Positions 52,254 through 62,437 of a stretch of DNA of 64,000 bases are shown here, piece by piece. The translations under genes and the position numbers were made by a program. Every line of letters starts with the position of its first letter. Position 1 is the stretch's first letter. Source of the stretch: Actinomycetes bacterium (GTDB taxonomy: Bacteria; Actinomycetota; Acidimicrobiia; Acidimicrobiales; Ilumatobacteraceae); NCBI GenBank assembly GCA_029782355.1, contig JAKOUY010000011.1, positions 310,001 through 374,000 on the forward strand, written 5' to 3'. The notes under the pieces are model-generated. The model did no database searches. It saw nothing but the letters and a program-made list of their open reading frames with translations, and was not told the origin of the DNA.

Positions 52254-53221
52254 CCGGGCACGACCCCGCCACCATCTCGACCGTCGGGCCGACCGCCGGG
52301 CCGACCGCCGGGCCGACCGCCAACTCGACGGAGCAGGCGGTCGACACCCCTGGTCTGGCCATCAACACCTCGCAGCTGTGCAAGACCTACGGCACGCTGC
52401 GCGCCGTCGACCACGTCGACCTGCGCGTCCCGACCGGGTCGGTCTTCGGGCTGATCGGTCCGAACGGCGCCGGCAAGAGCAGCACGCTGGCCATGGTCGC
52501 CACGTTGCTGCGACCGACCAGCGGCTCGCTCGAGGTGATGGGCGCCGACCCACGGCGGATGCCCCGCACCGTCCGCCGGCGGATGGGCTACATGCCCGAC
52601 GCACTCGGCGTGTACGACAGCTTGCGCGTCGACGAGTACCTGCAGTTCTTCGCCGCCAGCTACGGCATCCCCCGCCGGGAGTGGCCCGAGCTGGTCGATG
52701 GCCTGCTGGAGCTGGTCGACCTGGGCGTCAAGCGCTCGGCGATGGTCAACTCGTTGAGCCGCGGCATGAAGCAGCGCCTCAGCCTGGCCCGCGCCTTGGT
52801 CCACGATCCCGAGTTGCTCGTGCTCGACGAGCCGGCCTCGGGCCTCGACCCGCGGGCACGGGTCGAGCTGCGCGAGCTGCTCGCCGCGCTGAACCGGATG
52901 GGCAAGACCATCGTGATCTCCTCGCACATCCTCGCCGAGCTGGAGGAGATGTGCTCCGACGTGGCGATCATGGAAGCCGGGCGACTGCTGGCCAGCGGCC
53001 CGCCACGGCAGATCTTCGACCAGCTCGGCGCCGGGCGGACCATCCGGGTGCGCTTCGCCGGCGGCGAGACCGAGACCCATTCGGTCGCCACGGACGACGA
53101 GCAGGCCGAGCTGCTTCGCCGACTGGTCGTCGACGAGGGCCGGGCCGTGGTGGAGTTCACCGAGCAGTCCGGCGGGCTCGAGCAACTGTTCCTCACGATC
53201 ACGGAGGGCTTGGTCCAATGA
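52250..53221 (+). CDS. ABC transporter ATP-binding protein
   Basis: A 323-residue ATPase subunit. After a 40-residue Thr/Pro/Gly leader (a GPTA repeat from triplicated CCGGGCCGACCG) come Walker A GPNGAGKSS, signature LSRGMKQRL, Walker B LLVLDEPASGLDP and H-loop ISSHILAELEEM. GTG start overlaps the upstream stop (GTGA); the 3' end overlaps the permease ATG by 4 nt. It drives the ABC-2 permease that follows. Confidence 0.93.
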   Translation: MTGHDPATISTVGPTAGPTAGPTANSTEQAVDTPGLAINTSQLCKTYGTLRAVDHVDLRVPTGSVFGLIGPNGAGKSSTLAMVATLLRPTSGSLEVMGADPRRMPRTVRRRMGYMPDALGVYDSLRVDEYLQFFAASYGIPRREWPELVDGLLELVDLGVKRSAMVNSLSRGMKQRLSLARALVHDPELLVLDEPASGLDPRARVELRELLAALNRMGKTIVISSHILAELEEMCSDVAIMEAGRLLASGPPRQIFDQLGAGRTIRVRFAGGETETHSVATDDEQAELLRRLVVDEGRAVVEFTEQSGGLEQLFLTITEGLVQ

Positions 53222-54147
53222 GTCTGCGGGTCAACCCGGTGCTCGGTCGGGAACTGCGCGAACGGATGCGCAACGGGCGGTCCTTCTGGGTCCTCGGGGT
53301 GTTCCTCGGGCTGCTCGTGCTGGCTGCCTATCTGGTGATCGAGGCCAACGCCTCGATCAACAGCTTCGACCTGGCCCGCCTGACCCGCGTCGGGCGGACG
53401 CTCTTCGAGGTCGTCGTCCTGGTGATGCTCCTGCTGGTGTTCTTCTTCGTCCCCGGTCTGACCGCCGCTGCCTTCGCCGGGGAGCGCGAGCGCCAGACCC
53501 TGCAGCCGATGCAGATCACCCTGCTCCGGCCACACCAGTTGCTCGTCGGCAAGGTCCTGGCGTCGATGAGCTTCATCGGTCTGCTGATCGTCAGCGCCTT
53601 GCCGATGCTGGTGGCCGCGTACCTGCTCGGTGGCGTCACCGTCACCGACGGCCTCGCCGGGCTGGGGATCGTTGCCCTGCTCGGGGTCTTGCTGACCACC
53701 ATGGTGGCGGCGGTCTCCGCCCGCGCCCGCCGGGTGCAGTCGGCCACGCTGACCGCCTACGGCCTGACCCTGCTGATCCTCGTGGCCAGCCCGGTGGCCT
53801 TCCTCATCATCCGCACCGTCGACCAATCGACCGGCAACGACCCGGTGCGGGTCCCCAGCATCGTCGGACTGCTCAACCCGGTGACGATCGCCGCCGACGC
53901 CGTCGGCAGCCCGGCCGGCGGCAGCGCCGACGCACCGCTGTCAGCACTGAAGCACGCCATGATCACCGCCTGGCAGGACGATGGCGGGCACTGGGCGTGG
54001 TGGCCGAGCGACGACCAGGACCGCAGCGACCGCACCGATCCGTTCCCCGGCTGGTTGCTCGGATCGCTGGTGGCGGGTGGCGTGACCGCCCTCGGCGCCT
54101 GGCGGGGCGTGCGCGCCCTGCGAACACCCGCCGAGGCCGAGCGATGA
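53218..54147 (+). CDS. ABC-2 type permease
   Basis: A 309-residue membrane protein: cytoplasmic start LRVNPVLGRELRERMRNGRSFW, then segments FLGLLVLAAYLVI, VVLVMLLLVFFFVPGLTAAAF, and the coupling stretch ERERQTLQPMQITLLRPHQLLVGKVLASM typical of ABC-2 permeases. A soluble loop near residues 200-265 precedes the last segment. Overlaps the ATPase gene (ATGA) and the DUF4175-like gene (ATGA), so all are translationally coupled. Substrate unknown. Confidence 0.88.
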   Translation: MSLRVNPVLGRELRERMRNGRSFWVLGVFLGLLVLAAYLVIEANASINSFDLARLTRVGRTLFEVVVLVMLLLVFFFVPGLTAAAFAGERERQTLQPMQITLLRPHQLLVGKVLASMSFIGLLIVSALPMLVAAYLLGGVTVTDGLAGLGIVALLGVLLTTMVAAVSARARRVQSATLTAYGLTLLILVASPVAFLIIRTVDQSTGNDPVRVPSIVGLLNPVTIAADAVGSPAGGSADAPLSALKHAMITAWQDDGGHWAWWPSDDQDRSDRTDPFPGWLLGSLVAGGVTALGAWRGVRALRTPAEAER

Positions 54148-55796
54148 CCCCGCCGAACGCCGTCAGCACGCTCTTGGCCCGCACCACCCGGCGACTGCGC
54201 CTGCTGTGGGCGGTGGACACCGTGCAGCTCCTGGCCCCCGTCCTGGCCGTGGTGGCCGTGGTCCTGACGCTGGTGGCCCGATTCACCACGGCCACCTGGC
54301 CGGTGCCCGCAGCGGTCGGTATCGCCGTGCTGGGCCTCATCGCCGTCGGCGGGATCGCCGTGTTCGCCCCGATCCGCGCCGATGCCGCGGCACGAGCTGC
54401 CGACCGCGCCCTGGCCACCCACGACGCCTTCGCCACCGCCCTGCAGGTGGGCAGCGGCGGCGTCTTCGGCGACCGGATCCACGCCCGGGCCGACGCCCTG
54501 GCCGACGGTGCCGACCCCCGTCCCGGCCTTCGCCTGCCGGTACGTCGCCGACCGCTGTTGGCCACCGCCGTGCTGACCCCGGCGGCCATCGCCCTGGCCG
54601 TGCTCCCCAATCCACAGGATGCAGTGCGCGCTCGCCAGCAGCGTGAGCGGACGGCCGTCCAGGCCGCCGCGGCGCAGGTGCGCGCCGAGGCCACGGCGGC
54701 GGCGGCCCGGCCGGGTTCCGCCGAGGCCGCCGCCCGGCTCCGCCAACTGGCCGACCGCTTGGCGCGCACCGCCAAGCTGGACACGGCAACAGACCTGATC
54801 CGCCAGGCTGCCGAGGACCTCCGCCAACGGGTCTCGCCCGACCTGCTCGGCCAGAAGGCCGCCGCCGAAGGTCTGGCCCGCAGCGTCGCCCAGGAACCGT
54901 TGCCCGGCGCCCAGGCCGGCCAATCGGTGGCCGACCAGCTGCGGTCACTCGCCGCCCAGGCCGGTCAGATGTCGGCAAGCCAGCGCCAGGCGGCCGCCGA
55001 GCGGCTCGATCGGTTGGGTGCGACGCAGCGGGCCGGGAGCCCGGACACGGCCACCGCCATGCAACGCGCCGCGGCCGCGCTGCGCAACGGTGACCTCACC
55101 GCAGCCCGGGCCGCGCTCGGCGAGGCCGCCGCGGCGGCTACCGCCAGCAGCGCCGACGTGACCGCCCAGCTCGCCGCACAGGACGCCGCCACGGCCGCCG
55201 ACCGGGCCGGGGCGGCCATGCAGTCGGCGGCCCATCCCTCGACACCCGCAACCAACCCCGCACCAGGCCAAGGTCAAGGTCAAGGTCAGGGCCAAGGCCA
55301 AGGCCAAGGTCAGGGCCAGGGCCAAGGTCAGGGTCAGGGAGGTCAGGGTCAGGGAGGCCAGGGGCAGGGCCCAGGTCAAGGTCAAGGTCAGGGTCAGGGC
55401 CAGGGCCAGGGCTCCGGGGGTTCCGGCGCCGGCGGCGGCGGCGGGTGCAACGGCTGCAAACCCGGATCCGGCGGAACCGCCAACGGCCAGGGTGGCTCCG
55501 GGCAGGCCCATGGGCCCCGCTCGGGCGAGCGGCCGGACACGACCACGATCTACGACCCGGCGCACGGCTCCGGCGGGGCCAGTGGGTCGGTCGGCGGTGG
55601 CAGCGGGGCGGGCCAGGGCGGGACCATCGGACGCACCGACGGCCCGACCAACGCCGGCACGGCGCGTGTGCCCCTCGTCGACACCGTCGGCCAGTACGCC
55701 CGCCAGGCCACCGAGGCGATGAACAGCCCGACCGTCTCGCCGGCCGTGCGCGCCCTGGTGCTGGCCTACTTCGACCATCTGCAGACCACGCCATGA
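54144..55796 (+). CDS. DUF4175-like membrane protein with a Gly-Gln repeat
   Basis: A 550-residue protein. Two membrane segments (residues about 25-75) and a third near 150 are followed by a long Ala/Gln/Arg-rich helical region (150-370, likely coiled coil). Residues about 374-424 are a nearly pure Gly-Gln repeat, then a glycine-rich part with CNGCKPG (Cys pair) and a short C-terminal helical domain (VPLVDTVGQYARQATEAMN). This layout matches large DUF4175-type proteins found beside MoxR/DUF58/VWA genes. Function unknown; the helical region may act outside the membrane or bind partner VWA proteins. Confidence 0.75.
   Translation: MTPPNAVSTLLARTTRRLRLLWAVDTVQLLAPVLAVVAVVLTLVARFTTATWPVPAAVGIAVLGLIAVGGIAVFAPIRADAAARAADRALATHDAFATALQVGSGGVFGDRIHARADALADGADPRPGLRLPVRRRPLLATAVLTPAAIALAVLPNPQDAVRARQQRERTAVQAAAAQVRAEATAAAARPGSAEAAARLRQLADRLARTAKLDTATDLIRQAAEDLRQRVSPDLLGQKAAAEGLARSVAQEPLPGAQAGQSVADQLRSLAAQAGQMSASQRQAAAERLDRLGATQRAGSPDTATAMQRAAAALRNGDLTAARAALGEAAAAATASSADVTAQLAAQDAATAADRAGAAMQSAAHPSTPATNPAPGQGQGQGQGQGQGQGQGQGQGQGQGGQGQGGQGQGPGQGQGQGQGQGQGSGGSGAGGGGGCNGCKPGSGGTANGQGGSGQAHGPRSGERPDTTTIYDPAHGSGGASGSVGGGSGAGQGGTIGRTDGPTNAGTARVPLVDTVGQYARQATEAMNSPTVSPAVRALVLAYFDHLQTTP
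55264..55416 (+). repeat. Hexanucleotide repeat coding for Gly-Gln
   Basis: About 24 imperfect copies of the six-base unit GGYCAR, interrupted by extra GGT/GGC codons and one Pro, run for about 150 bp. Length change by slippage would keep the frame and vary the repeat length. Confidence 0.85.
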
Positions 55797-55836
55797 GATC
55801 TCGCCCCCGAGGTCTGGCCATGAGGAGGTGCCCCGC

Positions 55837-56858
<1,022 letters not shown>

Positions 56859-56862
<4 letters not shown>

Positions 56863-57734
56863 ACCAGCTGCTCGATCCGGCACTGTTGGCGCAACTCGAG
56901 CGCCTCCAGCTGTCCAGCCGCCGACGACTCGCCGGGCGCTTCGCCGGTGAGCATCGCTCGCCGCGCTACGGATCCTCGCTGGACTTCGCCGACGAGCGCG
57001 AGTACCACCCGGGAGACGACTACCGGCGCATCGACTACCCGCTGTACGCCAGGACCGGCCAGCTCTTCGTCAAGCTGTTCGATGCCGAGGACGAACTCAA
57101 CCTGCGGTTGTTGGTCGACGTGTCCGCCTCGATGGGCCACCACGGCAAGCTCGACCAGGCCCGCCGGCTGGCCGCGGCCATCGGCTTCCTGGCCCTGACG
57201 CGGCGCGACGTGTGCACGCTGCATCTCGAGCCGGCGACGCGCCCGGCGCAACGGTTCTCCGGCCGCCAGGCCATCGCCGCCCTGTTCGAGGTGCTCGGCC
57301 GCGTGACCACGGCCGGCCCCACCGATCTGCGCAGCGCGGCCCGTGACCTGCTGGCCCGCCCGGGTCCGCCCGGTTCGACGGTGGTGATCAGCGATCTGCT
57401 GACCCCGACGTGGGAGCCGGCCATCGACCGCCTGCCGGCCCGCGGCGGTGACGTGACCGTGCTGCACGTGCTCGCTGGCGACGAGATCTCGCCGAGCCTC
57501 GACGGCGACCTGTCCGGTGACGTCGACGTGGTCGACGCCGAGACCGGCGAACACCTGGCGGTCAGCCTCAGCCCGGACTCGGTGCGCGGCTACCGGGCAG
57601 CCGTCCAAGCCTGGTTGGCGGAGTGCGCCGCCCGCTGCCGGTCACGCGGCGCGGCGTACCTGATGGTCCCCGCCGAACAGCCCGTGGCCGAGGCCCTGCT
57701 GGGCGGCCTACGCCGGGCCGGGGTAGCCCGGTGA
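56859..57734 (+). CDS. DUF58 domain protein (VWA-like)
   Basis: A 291-residue soluble protein. The DUF58 motif GSSLDFADEREYHPGDDYRRIDYPLYARTG is followed by a VWA-like core LRLLVDVSASMGHHGKLDQARRLAAAIGFLAL with a DxSxS metal site. Such proteins are regular partners of MoxR ATPases. GTG start overlaps the moxR stop, and its end overlaps the giant VWA gene by 4 nt. Confidence 0.92.
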
Positions 57735-60700
57735 ACGCCGTCGGATGGAGCCTGGCCAACCCGGCCGGGCTGGCGCTCGGTGCCCTGGCCATCCCCGTGA
57801 TCGCCCTGCACATCCTTCGCCCCCGCCGACGCGAGGTCACCGTCAGCTCGACCTACCTGTGGCGCACCGTCGAGCGACCGGTCAGCTCGGCGACGCCCTG
57901 GCAGCGGCTGCGGTGGAGCGTGCTGCTGGCGCTGCAATTGTTGGCGGTCGCCCTCCTCGCCGTCGGCGTGGCCCGACCGGTACGACTGAGCCCGGCGGTG
58001 CTGAGCGCCCACACGGTGTTCATCGTCGACGCCTCGGCCTCGATGCGTGCCACGGATGTCGCGCCCGACCGCCTGCACGCCGCGCTGGCGCGGCTCACGG
58101 CCCTCGCCGACCAGCTGCCCGAGGGCGGCCTGGCGTCCGTGGTCGTGGCCGGCGAGCACCCACGTGTCGCCCTGACGGCCAGCAGCGATCGACCGGCGCT
58201 GCAGGCGGCACTCCGCACCGTGGCCGCCGGGTCGGGGCGGGCCGACTTCGCCGCGGCGTTCAGCCTGGCGGAGAGCCTCGACACCGGCACCTCGCCCATC
58301 GGCTACGTGCTGCTCACCGACGGCGGGCTCGGCGACGGGGACGACAAGCTGCTGCCGCCCGGCACGCGCTACGAGTCGATCGGCGCCAACGCGCTGAACC
58401 GGGCCGTCGAGCGAGTCGACGTCGAAGCCCGCGGCAGCGGGCTGCACGCCCGGGTCACGGTGCGCAACTACGGCTCGAGCGACGTCACCCAGCCGCTGCG
58501 CATCGACGTCGACGGGGTGTCGGCGGCAACCCAGCAGGTGACCATCCCGTCCGGGCGGTCGACCGTGGTCGAGGTCGACCTCCCGGCCGGCGAGCGGATC
58601 GAGGCCCGCCTCGACGGTGGCGACATCCTGGCCGCCGACGATGCCCAGGTGGCCGTGGCCACCCGCCGCCCGACCCGCAAGGTCCTGTTGGTCGGGGCCG
58701 GGACGTTCTGGTCCGACCTGCTGACGTCGATCCCGGGCATCACCGTCGACGTCGCTCCCACGGGGCCGGTGCCCGACGGAACCGGCTACGACGCCGTGGT
58801 CTACGACGGGGTCGCCGTCCCCGCTGCCCCGCAGGCTCCGTTCCTCGCCGTCGCCGCGCCGGGAGGGGTGCCCGGAGCCCCGGCCGACGGGACCGTGGAG
58901 CGGCCGGCCGTCACCCTCGTGCGCAGCGACGACGCCCTGCTCGACGGGATCGATCTGTCCACCGTCGCCATCGCTCAGGCCCAGCACGTCACACCGGCCG
59001 CCTCGACGGACGTCCTGGTCGCCGGCGAGAACGCGCCGCTGCTGCTGCGCGGCCAGCTCGACGGGAAGCGATTCGCCTACCTGACCTTCGCGCTCACCGA
59101 CAGCAACCTGCCGGTCCAGGTCGGCTTCCCCGTCCTCGGCGACCGCCTGCTCACCGAGCTCACCGGGATGGCGGCCAGCACGGAGAAGCTCGACGTCGGC
59201 GCCGACCTGCCGGTCGACACGGCCACCGCCGCGACCGTCGGCGGGCCCAACGGCGAGCGCCTGACCGTCCGCCCCGGTGACCCGGTTCCCGAAGCGGCCT
59301 CGCCCGGCTTCTGGGTGATCCAGACCGCCGGCCACCCGGACCGTCTCGTGGCCGTGAACACCCCGATCGGGGAGTCGGCCGTGGGGCCGCGCTCGTCGCT
59401 GCCCGTCACCGACGCCGCCTCGCGCCGTGACGTGGCCACCGGCACGGTGGCCACCAGCCTGCTCCCGTGGGCGGTGACCATCCTGCTGGTCCTGCTCGCC
59501 CTCGAGGCCTGGCTGTCCTACCGCCACCTCGGGGTCAGCCGTCGGCAGTGGCACGTCGCCGTCCTGGTCCGCGCCGCCATCGCCGCCCTGCTGATCGGCG
59601 CGTTGGTCGCCCCCTCGATCCAGCGACGCTCCGACCGCCAGGCCACCGTGTTCCTGCTCGATCGCTCGGCCTCGCTCGGCGCCGCCGGAACCACCGCCGC
59701 CGAGCACTGGCTGCGCCAGGCGCTCGACGCTCGTCCGGATGGTGCGCTGAGCGCCGTCGTGGTCTTCGGCTCGGACTCCCGGCTCGACCGCCTGCTGCAG
59801 CGCTCCTCGCTGTACGAGGGTGGCTCGGTCGTCATCGACACCTCGGCCACCGACATCGCCGCGGCGGTCCGCCTGGGATCGGCAGTGCTCCCGGCGGACG
59901 CCAAGCGGCGGCTGGTGCTCGTCAGTGACGGTCGGGCGACCCGCGGCAACGCCCTGACCGAGGCCGCCCAGGCCGCTGCCGGTGGCGTCCCGATCGACAC
60001 CCACCCGGTGATCACCGGGCAGGGCACCGACGCCGCGGTGGCCGCCGTGGTCGTGCCGCGCCTGGCGCGCGTCGGGGACCGGGTGACCATCACCGCCACG
60101 GTGGTCAGCGGCTCGGCCACCACCGCCACGGTCGTCCTGCGGCGCGACGGCGCCGACGTCGAGCGCCGCGAGGTCGCCCTCCAGGCGGGCGAGAACCTGG
60201 TGACCTTCACCGACGCGCACGTCGCCGCGCCCGGCGCCGTGCTCCGCTACCAGGTTGCCGTCGTGGCGACCGGCGACACCCAGCCACACAACGACTCGGT
60301 GTTCGCCGCCGTCCCGGTGGACGGACCGGCGCGCGTGCTCCTGGTCGAAGGGCAGGCCGACGAGGGCGCCACGCTGGCCAACGCGCTCCGTGCCGGCGGG
60401 ATCGCCACCACGGTCCGCTCACCGAGCGAGCTCCCGGCGGTCGACGAGCTGGCCACCTATGCCGGCGTGGTGTTGGTGGACGTCGCCGCCGAGCAGCTGC
60501 ACGCCGAGCAGATCGCCGCGCTGACCACGGCGGTGCGCGATCTCGGCCGCGGCCTGGTCACCGTGGGCGGGCCGCGCAGCTACGGCGTCGGCGGCTACCG
60601 GGAGTCGCCACTCAGCGACCTGCTCCCGGTGGACAGCGAGATCCTCGACCCCAAGCGCCGCCGGACGGTCGCCGAGGTGCTGAGCATCGACACCTCCGGG

Positions 60701-62437
60701 TCGATGGCTGCCTGCCACTGCCGCAACGGGGAAACGCAGATGGGGACCAACGCCGCCCCGGGCGGGGTCAACAAGACCGACATCTCCCGGGCCGCTGCCG
60801 AACGGGCGATCCAGGGCCTGACACCGAACGACGAGGTCGGCGTGGTGGCCTGGAACTCCTCGTCGTCATGGGTGCTGCCGCTGCAGAAGAAGCCGGACGA
60901 GTCGGTCACCGAGACCGCGCTGCGCCGCCTGCACCCCGACGGCAGCACGAACATCTTCGCCTCGCTCGACGCCGCGGCAACGGCACTGGCTGCTTCGACG
61001 GCGGAGTTGAAGCACATCATCGTCTTCACCGACGGGTTCACCGACGAGCGGGTCATCGCCGACGCGGCCACCAAGGCCGGGGCGCTCTACCGCGACCACG
61101 GCATCTCCGTCTCGGTCCTGGGCACCGGCGAGGGCGCGGCACCCGCCCTGGCCAAGATCGCCGAAGCCGGCCATGGACGCTTCTATCCGGGCCGCAACCT
61201 CTCCGACGTGCCCCAGATCATGGCCCAGGAGGCGGTGATCGCCAGCCGCAACTTCGTCAACGAGGGCGAGTTCCTGCCCGAGATCACCAGCACGGATCCG
61301 GTCGTCGCTCCCCTGTCGAGCTCGCCGGCGTTGCTCGGCTACGTGGCCACCACGGCGAAGGGCACCGCCTCCACCCTGCTGCGCATCGGACCCGATCGCG
61401 ATCCACTCCTGGCGGTGTGGCAGGCCGGGTTGGGCCGGGTCGGCAGCTGGACCAGCGACGCCTCATCGGGCTGGTCGCAGCGCTGGGCCGGATGGGACGG
61501 GTACGTCGACTTCTGGTCCCGGCTGGTGAAGTCGACGTTCCCGGCCGGGGACTCGCAGGGCGCCACGCAGGCGACGATCCGCGACGGCCGCCTGCACATC
61601 TCGGTCCAGGGATCGGCGGCGTTCCCCGACGGAGCCACCGCCAGCGCGGTGGTGGCGGGGCCGGACGGTCAACGAGTCGAGGTCCCGCTGGTGCGCACGG
61701 CGGGGACGACCTTCGAGGGCGACACCTCGGTGTCGCGCGCCGGGACCTACGCGGTGGGCACCGCGGTGCAGGCCGGCGGGTCGACGGTGCTGTCGAGCAG
61801 CACCTTGGCCAGCGACAGCTACCCGGCCGAGTACGCCCCCGGCCGGACCGACCGCACCGCGCTCCAGCGGATCGCGGCCACGAGCGGTGGGCGAGACGAC
61901 ATCGCCCCGGCGCAGGCCTTCGACACGGCCGGCCTGCACGCCGGGACCCGTCCACTGGCCCTCGCCGGTCCATTCCTGCTGGCCGCGGCGCTGCTGTGGC
62001 CGCTCGCCGTCGCCTTGTCGCGGCTGTCGGTGCGCGGTGCCACCGTGGCCGGGGCGCGAGCCGGGCTCGGATCCACCTGGACCCGGTGGCGCGCCGCAAT
62101 GCCCCGTCTGGGGGCACCGGATCCGGACAACACGCTCGGCGCCCGGCGGACTCGCCCCGGGCCACCCCGCCCGCCCCGGCCGGACGAGCCGTCCCAGCCG
62201 GCCCAGCCGGCCCAGCCGGCCCAGCCGTCCCAGCCGTCCCAGCCGGCCGAGCCGGCCCAGCCGCCAGCGCCGTCGGTCCGCCCAGCGGGGGCTCCGCCCA
62301 GCGGTCCCCGCCCGCCGAGTCCACCCGACACCCGGCCGACGTCCCGGGCCGACCCGACCACCCCGGCGTCGCTCACCGACCTGGTGGCACAGAAGCGTCA
62401 GCGCCGCGCCGGCGGGGAACCGCCCCGGCGACCGTGA
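57731..62437 (+). CDS. Giant BatA/VWA fusion protein with three VWA-like modules
   Basis: A 1568-residue membrane protein. Residues 1-95: BatA-type N-terminal domain with two membrane segments and the LHILRPRRREVTVSSTYLW motif. VWA1 with DASAS near 100. A membrane region near 575-630, then VWA2 with DRSAS near 644. A glutamine-amidotransferase-like fold near 860-960 (ARVLLVEGQADEGATLANAL; TVGGPRSYGVGGY) is interrupted by VWA3 with DTSGS near 986, followed by ACHCRNG (Cys-x-Cys). A last membrane segment lies near 1410, and the C-terminal 100 residues are Pro/Gln-rich with QPAQPA repeats. In other bacteria these halves are usually separate genes. Last gene of the MoxR operon. Confidence 0.88.
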   Translation: MNAVGWSLANPAGLALGALAIPVIALHILRPRRREVTVSSTYLWRTVERPVSSATPWQRLRWSVLLALQLLAVALLAVGVARPVRLSPAVLSAHTVFIVDASASMRATDVAPDRLHAALARLTALADQLPEGGLASVVVAGEHPRVALTASSDRPALQAALRTVAAGSGRADFAAAFSLAESLDTGTSPIGYVLLTDGGLGDGDDKLLPPGTRYESIGANALNRAVERVDVEARGSGLHARVTVRNYGSSDVTQPLRIDVDGVSAATQQVTIPSGRSTVVEVDLPAGERIEARLDGGDILAADDAQVAVATRRPTRKVLLVGAGTFWSDLLTSIPGITVDVAPTGPVPDGTGYDAVVYDGVAVPAAPQAPFLAVAAPGGVPGAPADGTVERPAVTLVRSDDALLDGIDLSTVAIAQAQHVTPAASTDVLVAGENAPLLLRGQLDGKRFAYLTFALTDSNLPVQVGFPVLGDRLLTELTGMAASTEKLDVGADLPVDTATAATVGGPNGERLTVRPGDPVPEAASPGFWVIQTAGHPDRLVAVNTPIGESAVGPRSSLPVTDAASRRDVATGTVATSLLPWAVTILLVLLALEAWLSYRHLGVSRRQWHVAVLVRAAIAALLIGALVAPSIQRRSDRQATVFLLDRSASLGAAGTTAAEHWLRQALDARPDGALSAVVVFGSDSRLDRLLQRSSLYEGGSVVIDTSATDIAAAVRLGSAVLPADAKRRLVLVSDGRATRGNALTEAAQAAAGGVPIDTHPVITGQGTDAAVAAVVVPRLARVGDRVTITATVVSGSATTATVVLRRDGADVERREVALQAGENLVTFTDAHVAAPGAVLRYQVAVVATGDTQPHNDSVFAAVPVDGPARVLLVEGQADEGATLANALRAGGIATTVRSPSELPAVDELATYAGVVLVDVAAEQLHAEQIAALTTAVRDLGRGLVTVGGPRSYGVGGYRESPLSDLLPVDSEILDPKRRRTVAEVLSIDTSGSMAACHCRNGETQMGTNAAPGGVNKTDISRAAAERAIQGLTPNDEVGVVAWNSSSSWVLPLQKKPDESVTETALRRLHPDGSTNIFASLDAAATALAASTAELKHIIVFTDGFTDERVIADAATKAGALYRDHGISVSVLGTGEGAAPALAKIAEAGHGRFYPGRNLSDVPQIMAQEAVIASRNFVNEGEFLPEITSTDPVVAPLSSSPALLGYVATTAKGTASTLLRIGPDRDPLLAVWQAGLGRVGSWTSDASSGWSQRWAGWDGYVDFWSRLVKSTFPAGDSQGATQATIRDGRLHISVQGSAAFPDGATASAVVAGPDGQRVEVPLVRTAGTTFEGDTSVSRAGTYAVGTAVQAGGSTVLSSSTLASDSYPAEYAPGRTDRTALQRIAATSGGRDDIAPAQAFDTAGLHAGTRPLALAGPFLLAAALLWPLAVALSRLSVRGATVAGARAGLGSTWTRWRAAMPRLGAPDPDNTLGARRTRPGPPRPPRPDEPSQPAQPAQPAQPSQPSQPAEPAQPPAPSVRPAGAPPSGPRPPSPPDTRPTSRADPTTPASLTDLVAQKRQRRAGGEPPRRP
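62184..62272 (+). repeat. Pro-Gln/Ala repeat at the 3' end of the VWA gene
   Basis: Nine-base units of the CAGCCGGCC/CAGCCGTCC type run in tandem and encode QPA/QPS repeats in the cytoplasmic tail. In-frame slippage is possible. Confidence 0.75.

Noticed and set aside
52295-52325. Triplicated CCGGGCCGACCG as an operator
   Set aside because: It lies inside the start of the ABC ATPase coding region and gives a GPTA amino-acid repeat; a coding repeat is the simpler reading.
55264-55416. Possible CRISPR or iteron array
   Set aside because: Units are six bases with no spacers and code in frame for Gly-Gln inside an open reading frame; no cas genes.
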